DNA of 64,000 nucleotides from JAYPWI01 sp964629575 (GTDB taxonomy: Bacteria; Actinomycetota; Acidimicrobiia; Acidimicrobiales; Poriferisodalaceae): assembly GCA_964629575.1 (NCBI GenBank), contig CAZVUM010000016.1:9881-73880 (forward strand), written 5' to 3'. The notes beneath the pieces are model-generated. The model searched no databases and was not told the origin of the DNA. It worked only from the letters and a program-made list of their open reading frames with translations. A program made the translations under genes and the position numbers. The number at the start of each line of letters is the position of its first letter. Position 1 is the stretch's first letter. Positions 46,339 to 55,992 of the stretch are shown here, piece after piece.

Positions 46339-47202
46339 ATGACCAACCTCGACCACCTCGTCGTCGGACTCGACGACTCCAACGATTCTGCGCGGGCGCT
46401 GCGCTGGGCCGCAGCCCAGACCCCCCAGCTCATCACCGCCGTGCACGCCTTCTCGCCCGGCCTCGAGCTGCTGGCAGCCAGCGTGCAGATCAACCTCGAC
46501 CCCGTCCGGGCCGAACACCAGAACCTTCTCGACACAAGGTGGTCGGCACCGGCCCGCGCCCTCGGCGTCCCCGTCGACACGGTGCTCATCGACGACGACC
46601 CCGCCACCGCTCTAGCCCACGTCGCGCAAACCCGCAGTGCAGATGCCATCGTCATCGGCCACCAGGGCCACCACCGCTGGAACGCTCACCACGTCGGCGA
46701 AACCGCAGGCCGGCTGCTTCACCACTGCGACACCCCACTCATCGTCACCAACGACACCACCGAACCCCAGCCGCTTGCCGGCAGCATCGTCGTCGGCCTG
46801 AGCCGGCCGGCCAATCCCGACAACCCCGAGCTCCAATGGGCCATCAATGTCGCCGAGCACCACAAGGCCCAACTCCACGTCGTTTGCCTTGTCGAACCGA
46901 TGGCCTACGTTGACGCCAACTACTCACGCGACATGGCCGACATCCACCACGAGATGCGTGAGCAGCTGGACGCGCTCGTCGCCACCCTCCGCCATCAACA
47001 CCGAACCATCGGCATCTCCACCGAGGTCCGAGACGGCCCGACCCTCCACGAACTCGCCGCTGTCACCCACGAAACCGATGCAGGTCTTGTTGTCATCGGC
47101 TCGCACCACCCCGGCCTCATCAGCGGCTTCATCGCCGGCTCAGTGGCCAGACTTCTGCCACCGCTGATTCGCTGCCCCACCGCCGCAGTCCCGCACCGAT
47201 AA
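46339..47202 (+). CDS. Tandem universal stress protein
   Basis: 287 residues, two UspA domains. First: VVGLDDSNDSARALRWA and GHQGHHRWNAHHVGETAGRL. Second: IVVGLSRPANPDNPELQWA and GSHHPGLISGFIAGSVARLL. Ribosome site GAGAGGA is 6 bases before the ATG. Behind kup, so probably tied to K+ or energy stress. Confidence 0.88.
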   Translation: MTNLDHLVVGLDDSNDSARALRWAAAQTPQLITAVHAFSPGLELLAASVQINLDPVRAEHQNLLDTRWSAPARALGVPVDTVLIDDDPATALAHVAQTRSADAIVIGHQGHHRWNAHHVGETAGRLLHHCDTPLIVTNDTTEPQPLAGSIVVGLSRPANPDNPELQWAINVAEHHKAQLHVVCLVEPMAYVDANYSRDMADIHHEMREQLDALVATLRHQHRTIGISTEVRDGPTLHELAAVTHETDAGLVVIGSHHPGLISGFIAGSVARLLPPLIRCPTAAVPHR

Positions 47203-47249
47203 TCGCCCCCGATGCGCGTGAACTCTGCCGCCCATCGCTTCGGCAGGCG

Positions 47250-47396
47250 TCCACGCCAATCGTAGACGTCTCTTTGCGTGTCGACCCGGGCCAGTTCGTG
47301 GTGCTCCTCGGCCCCAGCGGGTCCGTCAAGACACCCTGCTGAATGTCGTTGCCGCCACTGAGCCCGCTACGGCGGGCGAGATCGTCATCGCCGAAC
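47250..47396 (+). pseudogene. ABC transporter ATPase remnant
   Basis: VDVSLRVDPGQFVVLLGPSG (Walker A, then SVKT in place of the usual SGKT) in one frame continues after an indel near 47335 as LLNVVAATEPATAGEIVIAE. This is the first 45 residues or so of an ABC ATPase with a frameshift and a damaged P-loop. The rest is replaced by transposase-like sequence. Confidence 0.6.
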
Positions 47397-47408
47397 TGGC
47401 CGCTTCGC

Positions 47409-47521
47409 CACGGCTGGTTGGTGACACCTGAGACTCTGCTGCGCTGGCACCGAAAACGTGTCACCAGACACTGGACCCAACCTCCCGCTCGTTGTCTGGG
47501 CCGACCACCAACCAGCACCGA
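47409..47521 (+). mobile_element. Integrase-type transposase fragment running into the gap
   Basis: The frame reading LVTPETLLRWHRKRVTRHW, then GRPPTS matches the N-terminal part of IS3/IS481-like integrase-core transposases (family pattern T-P-x-T-L-L-R-W-H-R, G-R-P-P). It is cut by the run of N. An IS repeat is the likely reason the assembly broke here. Confidence 0.6.
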
Positions 47522-47621
47522 NNNNNNNNNNNNNNNNNNNNNNNNNNNNNNNNNNNNNNNNNNNNNNNNNNNNNNNNNNNNNNNNNNNNNNNNNNNNNNN
47601 NNNNNNNNNNNNNNNNNNNNN
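47522..47621. other. Assembly gap of 100 N
   Basis: Exactly 100 unknown bases, a conventional scaffold-gap length, so the true distance is unknown. An IS element may lie here. Confidence 0.98.
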
Positions 47622-47701
47622 AGAGTTGCGCGGCCGCATGCGGCGAGGCCGCGCCGACCAAACCGAATGTCGAAGATCAATCCACTTCAGGGCTGACGGG
47701 C

Positions 47702-49126
47702 ATGGGAGACTTTCGCGCGTGCATCTTGACCGCCGGCCGCGACGCCGAGCCGCCCGTGGCTGGTAACCGTCGGGCGAAAAGCGGCGACAACTCGGGGTCC
47801 CTTCAAGCGACCGCTGGCCAAGCCGCCGGCGAGAGTATCGGGTACCTGGAGGCGGTATCGATCGGGGTTGGCGGCATGGTCGGCGGAGGAATATTCGCTG
47901 TCCTTGGTCTCGCGGTCGGCGTGGGCGAAGGCGGTACGTTCATCGCCTTCTTCATCGCCGGGATCGTCGCTCTGCTGACCACCTACTCGTACGCCCGGCT
48001 ATCGGTGGCTCTGCCATCCCAGGGCGGCACGGTCGAGTTCCTGAACGAGGCATTCGGGCGAGGCAACCTCGCCGGCTCGCTGAACGTCCTGCTCTGGTTG
48101 AGCTATGTCATCACCACCTCGCTCTACGCATTCGCGTTCGGCTCCTACGGGGCCACTTTCCTCCCAAACGGAGCGCAGAGCTATGGCACGCATCTCCTGA
48201 TCTCGACAGCAATTGTCGCTACGACCGTCCTGAACGTGTTCAGCGCTCGATTGATCGCTCAGACCGAGGACTACGTCGTCGCGGCGAAGGTACTGATCCT
48301 GGTGGTGTTCGTTGCCGTCGCGCTCACAGATGCAGACTTCGGGACCATTCAACCCTCGACGTGGGCCGGACCCGGATCGCTCGTGGCGGGCGGGATGCTG
48401 ATCTTCGTCGCCTACGAGGGCTTCGAGCTCATCGCCAACTCCGCGGGCGACGTCCGAGACCCCACCAAGACCATCCCCCGGGCCCTCTACACGTCTGTGC
48501 TGTTCACCATCGTTCTGTACATGCTGGTCGCCGTCGTAACCGTTGGCCTGCTTACCCTTTCCCAGATCACGAACGCCGCGGACTTCGCGCTGGCCGAGGC
48601 CGCGCAAGTCGTGTGGGGAGGCGTCGGATTCGACTTGATCGTGATAGCTGCGTTGTTGTCGACCGCATCGGCGATCAATGCCACCCTCTACGGTACTGCC
48701 CGCCTGACGGTGGAGATCGCTCTCGACGGCGAACTCCCAACCGCGCTCGAGGACAAGATCTGCGGCAAACCCATCGTTGGACTCCTCCTGACGGCCACCG
48801 CTGCGCTGATCACCGCGAATCTCGTACCGCTCGCTGCCATCTCCTCGCTCGCAAGCGCCGGCTTTCTGACGATCTTCGCGGCGGTGAACATTGCCAACGT
48901 GCGACTCGCGGCCCGGACCAATAGCAACAAGGCCTTGTCCGCTGTGGGCGCGTTCGCATGTATCGCGGCTCTCGCAGCACTCATCGTTCACATCGCAACC
49001 ACCCGCCCCACTGACCTCATCTTGCTCCTCGCGCTCATCTTGCTCACCTACTTGGGGGAGGCCACCTACCAACACCGCCGGCGGCTACGACCCCTCACAA
49101 GCAATGCTCCCAGTCGCCGCAGCTAG
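47702..49126 (+). CDS. APC-superfamily amino acid permease
   Basis: 474 residues from ATG 47702. GYLEAVSIGVGGMVGGGIFA is helix 1 with the broken-helix substrate motif, and IFVAYEGFELIANSAGDVRD is helix 6 with the conserved Glu-rich loop. About twelve helices. Imports amino acids or amines with protons; specificity unknown. The first 40 residues before helix 1 are not family-like, so the true start may lie later. Confidence 0.88.
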   Translation: MGDFRACILTAGRDAEPPVAGNRRAKSGDNSGSLQATAGQAAGESIGYLEAVSIGVGGMVGGGIFAVLGLAVGVGEGGTFIAFFIAGIVALLTTYSYARLSVALPSQGGTVEFLNEAFGRGNLAGSLNVLLWLSYVITTSLYAFAFGSYGATFLPNGAQSYGTHLLISTAIVATTVLNVFSARLIAQTEDYVVAAKVLILVVFVAVALTDADFGTIQPSTWAGPGSLVAGGMLIFVAYEGFELIANSAGDVRDPTKTIPRALYTSVLFTIVLYMLVAVVTVGLLTLSQITNAADFALAEAAQVVWGGVGFDLIVIAALLSTASAINATLYGTARLTVEIALDGELPTALEDKICGKPIVGLLLTATAALITANLVPLAAISSLASAGFLTIFAAVNIANVRLAARTNSNKALSAVGAFACIAALAALIVHIATTRPTDLILLLALILLTYLGEATYQHRRRLRPLTSNAPSRRS

Positions 49127-49249
49127 TTGGCCGCGACTCGGGCCGGCGAGGTTGGTTGGTCGGTGGCATGTTGGCGCACTCGCCCGATGGTCCGGGGCAC
49201 GACCCGTTGCCTCCCTTGAGCTCACCCGCGTGGTACGGGAGCGGTCCCT

Positions 49250-49981
49250 ATGAGCCGCGACGTCTCCTCACCAGCGGTGACCCTCTCAGGCGTCTCGGTG
49301 CGGCGAGGTGGCCGGCTTGTGCTGCAGGATCTGTCGCTCTCGGTGCCCTCGGGCGTCATCGTCGGCCTGATCGGACCGAGCGGCTGCGGCAAAACCACCC
49401 TCATGCGCACCATGATCGGGCTGCAGGCCAACGTCGCGGGAATCGTCGACGTCCTCGATCTACCCGCCGGGGTCGCGGCACGGCAGGGCGAGGTCGGCTA
49501 CATGACGCAGGATCCGTCGGTCTACGGGGATCTGACCGTGGGCGAGAACCTCTCCTATTTCGCCGCGCTATTGAACCTCGGGCCGGAGCGAGTTAGCGAG
49601 GTCATGGGGTCGGTCAGCCTGGCCGACATGTCCGACGCTGTCGTCGCGGACCTCTCGGGCGGTCAGCGGGCTCGCGTGTCGCTCGCAGTCGCACTCCTGG
49701 CCGACCCCCCGTTGCTGGTGCTCGACGAGCCCACCGTCGGCCTCGATCCTGCCTTGCGCACCGAGTTGTGGGCCGAGTTCGCCCGCCTCGCGGCGACCGG
49801 CACGACCGTGGTCGTGTCCAGCCACGTCATGGACGAGGCCAGCCGTTGCGACCAACTCATCCTCATGCGCGACGGGCGGGTCCTAGCCACCGGATCTCCG
49901 ACCGAGCTCATCGCTCGAACCGGCAGCGTCGATGTCGAAGAGGCCTTCTTGCGCCTTGTCGCCGACCGGGGTGACACCTGA
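49250..49981 (+). CDS. ABC transporter ATP-binding protein
   Basis: 243 residues. Walker A GPSGCGKTT, signature LSGGQRARV, Walker B LLVLDEPTVGLDP, switch His in SSHVMDEA. DrrA/multidrug-type. Its stop shares a base with the start of the permease gene (TGATG), so the two form an exporter pair. Confidence 0.94.
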   Translation: MSRDVSSPAVTLSGVSVRRGGRLVLQDLSLSVPSGVIVGLIGPSGCGKTTLMRTMIGLQANVAGIVDVLDLPAGVAARQGEVGYMTQDPSVYGDLTVGENLSYFAALLNLGPERVSEVMGSVSLADMSDAVVADLSGGQRARVSLAVALLADPPLLVLDEPTVGLDPALRTELWAEFARLAATGTTVVVSSHVMDEASRCDQLILMRDGRVLATGSPTELIARTGSVDVEEAFLRLVADRGDT

Positions 49982-50718
49982 TGCCCGGCTCCACGACCAG
50001 CGCCACCGCGACCCGGGTACTGCGCCAACTGCGCCGCGACCGCCGCACGGTCGCGATGCTGCTGATGATCCCGACCGGGCTGCTCACCCTCGTCCGCTAC
50101 GCCTTCGACGCCCGACCCGAGGTGTTCCAACGCGTCGGGCTCCCGCTCATCGGGGTCTTCCCCCTGGTGTCAATGTTCCTCGTCGCCTCCATCGCCATGT
50201 TGCGGGAGCGCCGCTCAGGCACTCTCGAGCGCCTGATGTCGCTCCCCACAACCAAACTCGGGCTGGTCGCCGGCTACGCCACCGCGTTCGCCGCGGTCGC
50301 CGTCGCCCAAACCGGTGTCGTGCTCTCGATGGGCGTCGTCCTGCTCGACCTCGAGGTAGCGGGACCGATGTGGCTCGCAGTCATCGTCGCCGTCGCCAAC
50401 GCTCTGCTCGGCATGGCCCTCGGACTCCTGCTGAGCGCCTTCGCCCACACCGAGTTCCAAGCCATCCAGTTCATGCCCGCCTTCCTACTGCCCCAGTTCC
50501 TTTTGTGTGGGCTTCTCGTCGACCGACATGCCATGGCTCGGCCTCTGGAGGTCATCTCCGCGGTGCTTCCCCTGACGTTCGCTTACGACGCCCTCCGGTG
50601 GGTCGCCGATCGCGGCGGCGTGTCCAACGAAGTGCTCGTCGACCTCGCCGTGACCGCGATCATGGCTCTCGGAGCGCTAGCCGCCGGGGCACTCACCCTG
50701 AAGAGACGGAGCCCATGA
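49981..50718 (+). CDS. ABC-2 type permease
   Basis: 245 residues, about six membrane helices; FLVASIAMLRERRSGTLERL is the family's loop, and PQFLLCGLLVD is near the end. Partner of the ATPase just before it. Together they probably export a drug, lipid or polymer; cargo unknown. Confidence 0.9.
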   Translation: MPGSTTSATATRVLRQLRRDRRTVAMLLMIPTGLLTLVRYAFDARPEVFQRVGLPLIGVFPLVSMFLVASIAMLRERRSGTLERLMSLPTTKLGLVAGYATAFAAVAVAQTGVVLSMGVVLLDLEVAGPMWLAVIVAVANALLGMALGLLLSAFAHTEFQAIQFMPAFLLPQFLLCGLLVDRHAMARPLEVISAVLPLTFAYDALRWVADRGGVSNEVLVDLAVTAIMALGALAAGALTLKRRSP

Positions 50719-50779
50719 CCACGCCCAACACCCACTCCAACCCCGCTCGCCCAGGCGCGGCTCGATCGCAAGTACCGGC

Positions 50780-51754
50780 ATGATCGTCGACGCGGCCCGC
50801 TACATCGACGGCCGACGGACCGATCGGTCCGAACCATGGGCAACCCCACCAGGCGACGGGGGCTTCACCTGGATCGGGCTCTTCGAGCCCGATCCAGACG
50901 AGTTCCAAGGGATTCGCGAGGCGTTGGGCCTCCACGAGCTCGCGATCGAAGATGCGACCGATGCGGACCAGCGGCCGAAGCTGGAGGTCTACGGAGAGTC
51001 GCTGTTCATCGCGGTGCGCACCGCAGCGCTACACCCCGGCAGCAGCCGAGTTGTCACCGGCGAGCTACAGATCTTCGTCGCCGCCGACTCGATCGTCGTG
51101 GTGCGCCACGGCCCGGCAGCGAAACTCACTGAGGTCCGCGCCGCCATGGAGGCCGACCCCGAGGCGCTGGAAGCCGGGCCCATGGCGGTGCTTCACGCCG
51201 TCCTCGATCGGGTCGTCGACGGCTACGCCCCGGTCCTCGATGCCCTGGGCGATGCCGTCGAGCGTGTCGAGGAAGCGGTCTTCAGCGACGACGGTATCGA
51301 CTCGATCGAGAGTGTCTACGAGCTGAAGCGCGAGGTCTTGCACCTGCTCGCCGCGACCCGCCCCCTGATCGGCCCCCTGAACGTACTTGCGACGGGCAAG
51401 GCACCGCTGCGGGGGGAGCCGGTCTACTTCCGCGACGTTCTGGACAACCTATCTCGCGTCGTGGATCGGGCCGACACGCAGCGAGAGCTGTTGACGACCG
51501 TGTTCCAGGCCAACCTCACCCAGGTCAGCGTCCGCCTCGCCGAGGTGGGTGTCCAGCAGAACGAGGACATGCGACGGATCTCCGCGTGGGTCGCGATCGC
51601 TGCATCGCCGACCATCATCGCCGGGATCTACGGCATGAACTTCCGCCACATGCCCGAGCTCGACTGGACCGTGGGCTACCCGCTCTCGCTTGGGGCCATG
51701 GCGCTGAGTTGCCTCGTTCTGTTTCGCCTCTTCCGACGCGCCAAATGGTTGTGA
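50780..51754 (+). CDS. corA: CorA-type divalent metal channel
   Basis: 324 residues. Large cytosolic N-terminal domain (TWIGLFEPDPDEFQGIREAL), long stalk helix, and two C-terminal membrane helices with the selectivity motif YGMNF followed by a periplasmic loop. Lets in Mg2+ or Co2+ and related ions down the membrane potential. Confidence 0.94.
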   Translation: MIVDAARYIDGRRTDRSEPWATPPGDGGFTWIGLFEPDPDEFQGIREALGLHELAIEDATDADQRPKLEVYGESLFIAVRTAALHPGSSRVVTGELQIFVAADSIVVVRHGPAAKLTEVRAAMEADPEALEAGPMAVLHAVLDRVVDGYAPVLDALGDAVERVEEAVFSDDGIDSIESVYELKREVLHLLAATRPLIGPLNVLATGKAPLRGEPVYFRDVLDNLSRVVDRADTQRELLTTVFQANLTQVSVRLAEVGVQQNEDMRRISAWVAIAASPTIIAGIYGMNFRHMPELDWTVGYPLSLGAMALSCLVLFRLFRRAKWL

Positions 51755-51801
51755 GCTGAAAGGGCCAATGCGATGAACGCCCTGAATGACATCTGGATCC
51801 A

Positions 51802-52560
51802 ATGAGTTCCTCCAATCATCGACGCTTTCGCCTTCGCAACCTGGTCCAGCTGCTCACCCTGGCCTTCGTCGCGCACGTGTTTGTTGTCCCGCAGTTGGCC
51901 GGCGCCCGGGCCGCCCTCGACACCGTGGCCAAGATCTCGCCCGGACTCGTCGCCGGCGCGCTCGCTCTCGAGGCCGGGGCTGTGGTGACCTATGCCCAAC
52001 TCACTCGGGCTCTCCTCCCGTCAGGGTCGCGACCCTCCCTCGCGGTGTCATTCGGGGTCGTGCTCGCGTCGATGGGCGTCAACCACGTGGTGCCCGGCGG
52101 AGCGGCCACGACAGCAGCGGTCAACTACCGACTCTTCGGCCTGGCCGGAGTCGCCAGCTCCGACCTCGCATTCGCCTTGGGGCTCCAGGCCCTGGGCTCG
52201 GCAGTCGTACTCAATCTGTTGCTGTGGGCTGCGCTGTAGGTTTCGATCCCCACGAGCGGATTCCACCCCATCTACGCCACGGCAGCCGTCGTAGGAGCAG
52301 TCCTGATCGCAGGCTTCGGCCTCATCATCGCTGGCCTGCTCTTGGCCAAGGATGGCCTCACGCGCTGGGCCCGACGCGCTGCTCGGCGCCTTCCCAAGCT
52401 CGACGCCGACCGAGTCGACGCTGGCCTCGGCCGCGTCGCCGCCCTGGCCGCCTATGTTGTTGTCGAGCGCCGCCTCGGCGGTCAGCAGCACTCCGCAGGC
52501 GTACAGCCGATGCTCAGCGACCTGATGGAGCCTCCATCTGAGCGCGGCCCGACCGAGTGA
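51802..52560 (+). pseudogene. Flippase-like membrane protein split by in-frame TAG
   Basis: The first part (145 residues, ending NLLLWAAL) and the second (from VSIPTSGFHPIYATAAVVGA) are in the same frame either side of a TAG at 52237-52239. Together they match the N-terminal two thirds of the lysylphosphatidylglycerol-synthase-TM/UPF0104 flippase-like family (GVNHVVPGGAATTAAVNYRL is its core). The C-terminal helices are also missing after about 52500. A nonsense mutation plus truncation. Confidence 0.7.
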
Positions 52561-52649
52561 CCGCCGAACACCAATTTCCCAGCTCCCGACTCCGGCGACA
52601 CCTATCTCGAATCGCTGATCACTGCGTAGTCCTGGATTCGAGCCACCGC

Positions 52650-54428
52650 TCAATGCAAGCCGCGTGTGCCGATTGCCCCAGCCTTGGATTCGTGGCGCGT
52701 GTTCAGGTCGTACTCTGGGTGCCAGAAACACGCGTCGATGCGTTCGGCGACGTCCTCGTCGGACGCTTCGGGTGCGAGGCCTTCGGCGATCGCGGCGAGG
52801 GCAACGGCGCGAGCGACGTGGAGCGCGATCTCCCGACTGGCCGAGATCGGCGGAAGAAGCGCCCCATCGTCCGGCTGGGCGATCGAGTTCATGTTGCCGA
52901 TGGCAGAGGCTGCGGCCGTGAGCATCTCGTCCGAGACAGCTCGCGCGCCAACCGCGGTAACGCCGAGCCCGATTCCCGGGAAGATGTACAGGTTATTCAC
53001 CTGGGTGATCGTGTACGTCGCGCTGCCCAGCGACACCGGTTCGAACGGGCTTCCGGTCCCGACCAAGGCCCGCCCCTCGGTCCACGCCAAAACATCGCCG
53101 GGGATCGCCTCGGCACGAGGGGTCGGATTCGACAGGGGAAGCACGATCGGCCGATCGACACCTTCGGCCTGGGCGCGGATGACCTCTTCAGTGAACAGGC
53201 CGGGCTGGCCCGTGACGCCCACGAGGGCATGGGGCAAAACGTTCTTGACCACGTCGAGAAGATCCACCTGATCGCCGCTGCCCGCCCAGGATTCGATGTC
53301 GCTCCACGAGCGAACGAACGGTTCCTGGAACGGCAACAGACCAGTCAATCGATCGTGTAGGACCCCGTTGCGGTCGACCAGCCAGCAGCGACGCCGGGCG
53401 TCGGACTCGGAGAGACCCGCGGCCCTCAACGCGCGGACAACCTGCTCGGCGATCCCGGTGCCGGCCGAACCCGCCCCGAGCACGACCAGACGCAGCTCTT
53501 CGAAGGGAACGTCGGCGGCCTTCATGCCAGCCACGATGGCCGCCGTAGTCACTGCCGCGGTGCCCTGGATGTCGTCGTTGAACGAGCAGATCCGGTCGCG
53601 GTGGCGAAACAGGAGCCGGTTGGCGTTCACTTGAGCGAAGTCCTCCCATTGCAACAACACGCCGGGGCAGCGGGCTGCCAGCGCGTCGACGAAGGCATCG
53701 AGGAGCTCGTCGTACTCGACCCCGCGAACCCGGCGGTGGCGCCAGCCCAGGTACAGCGGATCCGACAGCAACGACTCGTTGTTGGTCCCCGCGTCGAGGA
53801 AGACCGGGAGCGTGCGGGACGGATCGAGACCACCGCTGGCTGTGTACAACGCAAGTTTCCCGACCGGGATGCCCATTCCGCCGATCCCCAGATCGCCGAG
53901 GCCGAGGATTCGTTCTCCATCGGTTACCACGACCACATCGACCTCGCGACCCGTCAGGGCGTTGTCGAGCAGTTCCTCGACACGATCGCGTAGAGGCCAC
54001 GAGAGGATCAGTCCGTGCTCGCGCCGGTAGAGGCGCGACCAGTGCTGGCACGCGGGCCCGACCGTCGGTGTGTAGACGATCGGGAGCAACGCCTCGAGAT
54101 GCGCCGTCAGAAAGGCGTAGAACAACACCGAGTTTCGTTCTTGCAGCGCCCGCAGGAAAACGTGTCGCTCGAGGTCGTTCGTTTTCGCGTCGTACTCCAC
54201 ACCTACACGCTCAAGCTGAGTGCCGAGATCCTCCACGACCGGAGGCAGCAGCCCGTGCAGACCCCATAGGTCTCGTTCGGCAAAGGTGAACGCCGTGCCC
54301 TTGTTGGCGTATCGATCGGCGAGCAGCCGCGCGGCGGACCCCATCTGTTGACGGGAGTTACCACTCAGCGCGGCCGCAGTGGGTCGGGACCCGGCCCTCA
54401 CGTTGCTGTCGCTGGGATCGATCGTCAT
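52650..54428 (-). CDS. maeA: NAD-dependent malic enzyme
   Basis: 592 residues. The N-terminal malic domain has PIVYTPTVGPACQHW and GLGDLGIGGMGIPVGKLALY (catalytic Lys). FNDDIQGTAAVTTA is the metal site and VVLGAGSAGTGIAEQV the NAD fold. The long form (over 500 residues) resembles eukaryotic and E. coli MaeA-type enzymes. Makes pyruvate from malate. Its ATG overlaps the stop of a glutamate-synthase remnant. Confidence 0.95.
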   Translation of the reverse strand: MTIDPSDSNVRAGSRPTAAALSGNSRQQMGSAARLLADRYANKGTAFTFAERDLWGLHGLLPPVVEDLGTQLERVGVEYDAKTNDLERHVFLRALQERNSVLFYAFLTAHLEALLPIVYTPTVGPACQHWSRLYRREHGLILSWPLRDRVEELLDNALTGREVDVVVVTDGERILGLGDLGIGGMGIPVGKLALYTASGGLDPSRTLPVFLDAGTNNESLLSDPLYLGWRHRRVRGVEYDELLDAFVDALAARCPGVLLQWEDFAQVNANRLLFRHRDRICSFNDDIQGTAAVTTAAIVAGMKAADVPFEELRLVVLGAGSAGTGIAEQVVRALRAAGLSESDARRRCWLVDRNGVLHDRLTGLLPFQEPFVRSWSDIESWAGSGDQVDLLDVVKNVLPHALVGVTGQPGLFTEEVIRAQAEGVDRPIVLPLSNPTPRAEAIPGDVLAWTEGRALVGTGSPFEPVSLGSATYTITQVNNLYIFPGIGLGVTAVGARAVSDEMLTAAASAIGNMNSIAQPDDGALLPPISASREIALHVARAVALAAIAEGLAPEASDEDVAERIDACFWHPEYDLNTRHESKAGAIGTRGLH

Positions 54429-54830
54429 GTCACCACGGTTCCTGCCCGGTCGACGACGGGAGCCTTGAACGCCTCGTCGTGTTCACGCACCAAATCTTCC
54501 TGGATCGGCGGCTGTCCAGTCGCTCGCCCACGGCTCGGGCGGCGGCTCGGCGAGAAGTTCTCCCGGGCGTCCTGGGTTGCGACGCCGACGGGACAGGTGT
54601 TGGTGTGGCACCGCTGTGCCTGGATACAGCCGACGGCGAACATCATGGCCCGGGCAGCATTGGTGTAGTCCGCTCCCTGGGCGAGCCTCGCCACGATCGA
54701 GAAGCCCGTGGCAATCTTTCCGCTGCAGCCGATCTTGATCTGATCTCGGAGGCCGCAGCCGACCGACGCAGAGTTTGAATCCGATCGGTTTTCCGCTCGC
54801 CTCTGCTGGGTCGGTCACTTTCATGACCAT
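54425..54830 (-). pseudogene. Glutamate-synthase-type FMN domain remnant
   Basis: The first frame reads DPAEASGKPIGFKLCVGR; the next part is in another frame: GLRDQIKIGCSGKIATGFSI, then GADYTNAARAMMFAVGCIQA and QRCHTNTCPVGVATQD. These are two separate pieces of the GltB-like FMN-binding domain (PF01645) joined after loss of the active central part. Only about 130 codons remain. Confidence 0.75.
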
Positions 54831-54866
54831 GTAGCCTCCAGACCCACGCTCGGATCGGTCATGTCG

Positions 54867-55805
54867 TCACGTCCATTCGACATCGAGCCGCGCCGCGTCA
54901 TATCTGTCAGGCTCGACGTAACAGGTGAGCGTGTTGGGCATGAGCCCTACGACCGCAGCCTCCACGGCGTCGATGACGTCGATTACTCGGTCCAGGTCGG
55001 CGGGACCGGTGACCGCCACCTTGGTGCACACCAGGATCTGTTCGGGTCCGATGTGTTCGGTCCTCAGATTGAGCACACGATCGACACCGTCCACCCCATC
55101 GATCGCGGCCCAGAGCGCCTGGCTCATCGCGTCCGAAACGGTCTCGCCGATCAGGAGACTCTTCATTTCGGTGGTGAGCAGTCCTGCCACGAGACAGAGC
55201 AGCACGCCAATGCCGATCGTGGCCGCAGCATCCCAGACCGGATCGCCCGTCGCCCAAGCAGCACCCACCCCAGCGAGCGCCAGCGTGAGGCCGACGATGG
55301 CGGCTCCGTCTTCGAGGAGTACCACCGTCACCTCGGGGTTGCGGGTGCGCCGAATGAAGCGCCACCAGCTCTGCCCCGCCGGCCGGATCGTGCGGGCCTC
55401 GGCCACCGCCGTGCGCAACGAAAGCCCCTCGATCACGAACGCGACAAGCAACAATGAGACGCCGACGATGGGGCTGGTCACCGCATGCTCACCGGCCCGC
55501 AGCTTTCGCACCCCCTCATACAGCGAGAAGACGCCGCCAAGACCGAACAGAACCAGGCCAACCACGAATGCCCAGAAGTAGCGCTCACGTCCCCTCCCGA
55601 ACGGACGGGCTGGCGATGGGGCCTCGCGCGCCCGGCGGGCGCCGAGCAGCAACAGCGCCTGGTTGCCGGTATCAGCAATCGAGTGCAACGTCTCGGCCAG
55701 CAGCGCGCTGGAGCCTGTGATCAGGAATCCCACGAACTTGGTCGTCGCGACGCCGAGATTCGACAACAATGCGGCGACAACGGCGCGCCGGCCTGTCCCA
55801 CTCAT
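54867..55805 (-). CDS. Cation diffusion facilitator
   Basis: 312 residues from ATG 55805 (an in-frame ATG at 55853 gives 16 more). Six helices; HSIADTGNQALLLLG gives the HxxxD half of the transport site, and VLLEDGAAIVGLTL has the second acidic set, EDxxA. C-terminal cytosolic domain present. Exports Zn2+, Fe2+ or related metals by proton exchange; metal not determined. Confidence 0.9.
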   Translation of the reverse strand: MSGTGRRAVVAALLSNLGVATTKFVGFLITGSSALLAETLHSIADTGNQALLLLGARRAREAPSPARPFGRGRERYFWAFVVGLVLFGLGGVFSLYEGVRKLRAGEHAVTSPIVGVSLLLVAFVIEGLSLRTAVAEARTIRPAGQSWWRFIRRTRNPEVTVVLLEDGAAIVGLTLALAGVGAAWATGDPVWDAAATIGIGVLLCLVAGLLTTEMKSLLIGETVSDAMSQALWAAIDGVDGVDRVLNLRTEHIGPEQILVCTKVAVTGPADLDRVIDVIDAVEAAVVGLMPNTLTCYVEPDRYDAARLDVEWT

Positions 55806-55992
55806 GAACGAGACGAGGGGCCAACCGTCCCCACCTGCCGACGCGTCATACACCGACGGCGGTCGGTCGTGGCACGGATTGCGCCGTTCTGGAGCACATC
55901 CGCTCTGCGATCTGCGCCCAGCACGGGATCCCTCCTTTTACGCGTCTCGACATGCACATGTTATGGGCGCAGGAGCGCCTCCTCCGACCCGC

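Noticed and set aside
49229..49246. DevR-like box before the ABC ATPase gene (GGGAGCGGTCCC)
   Set aside because: Core is two bases short and lies against the start codon.
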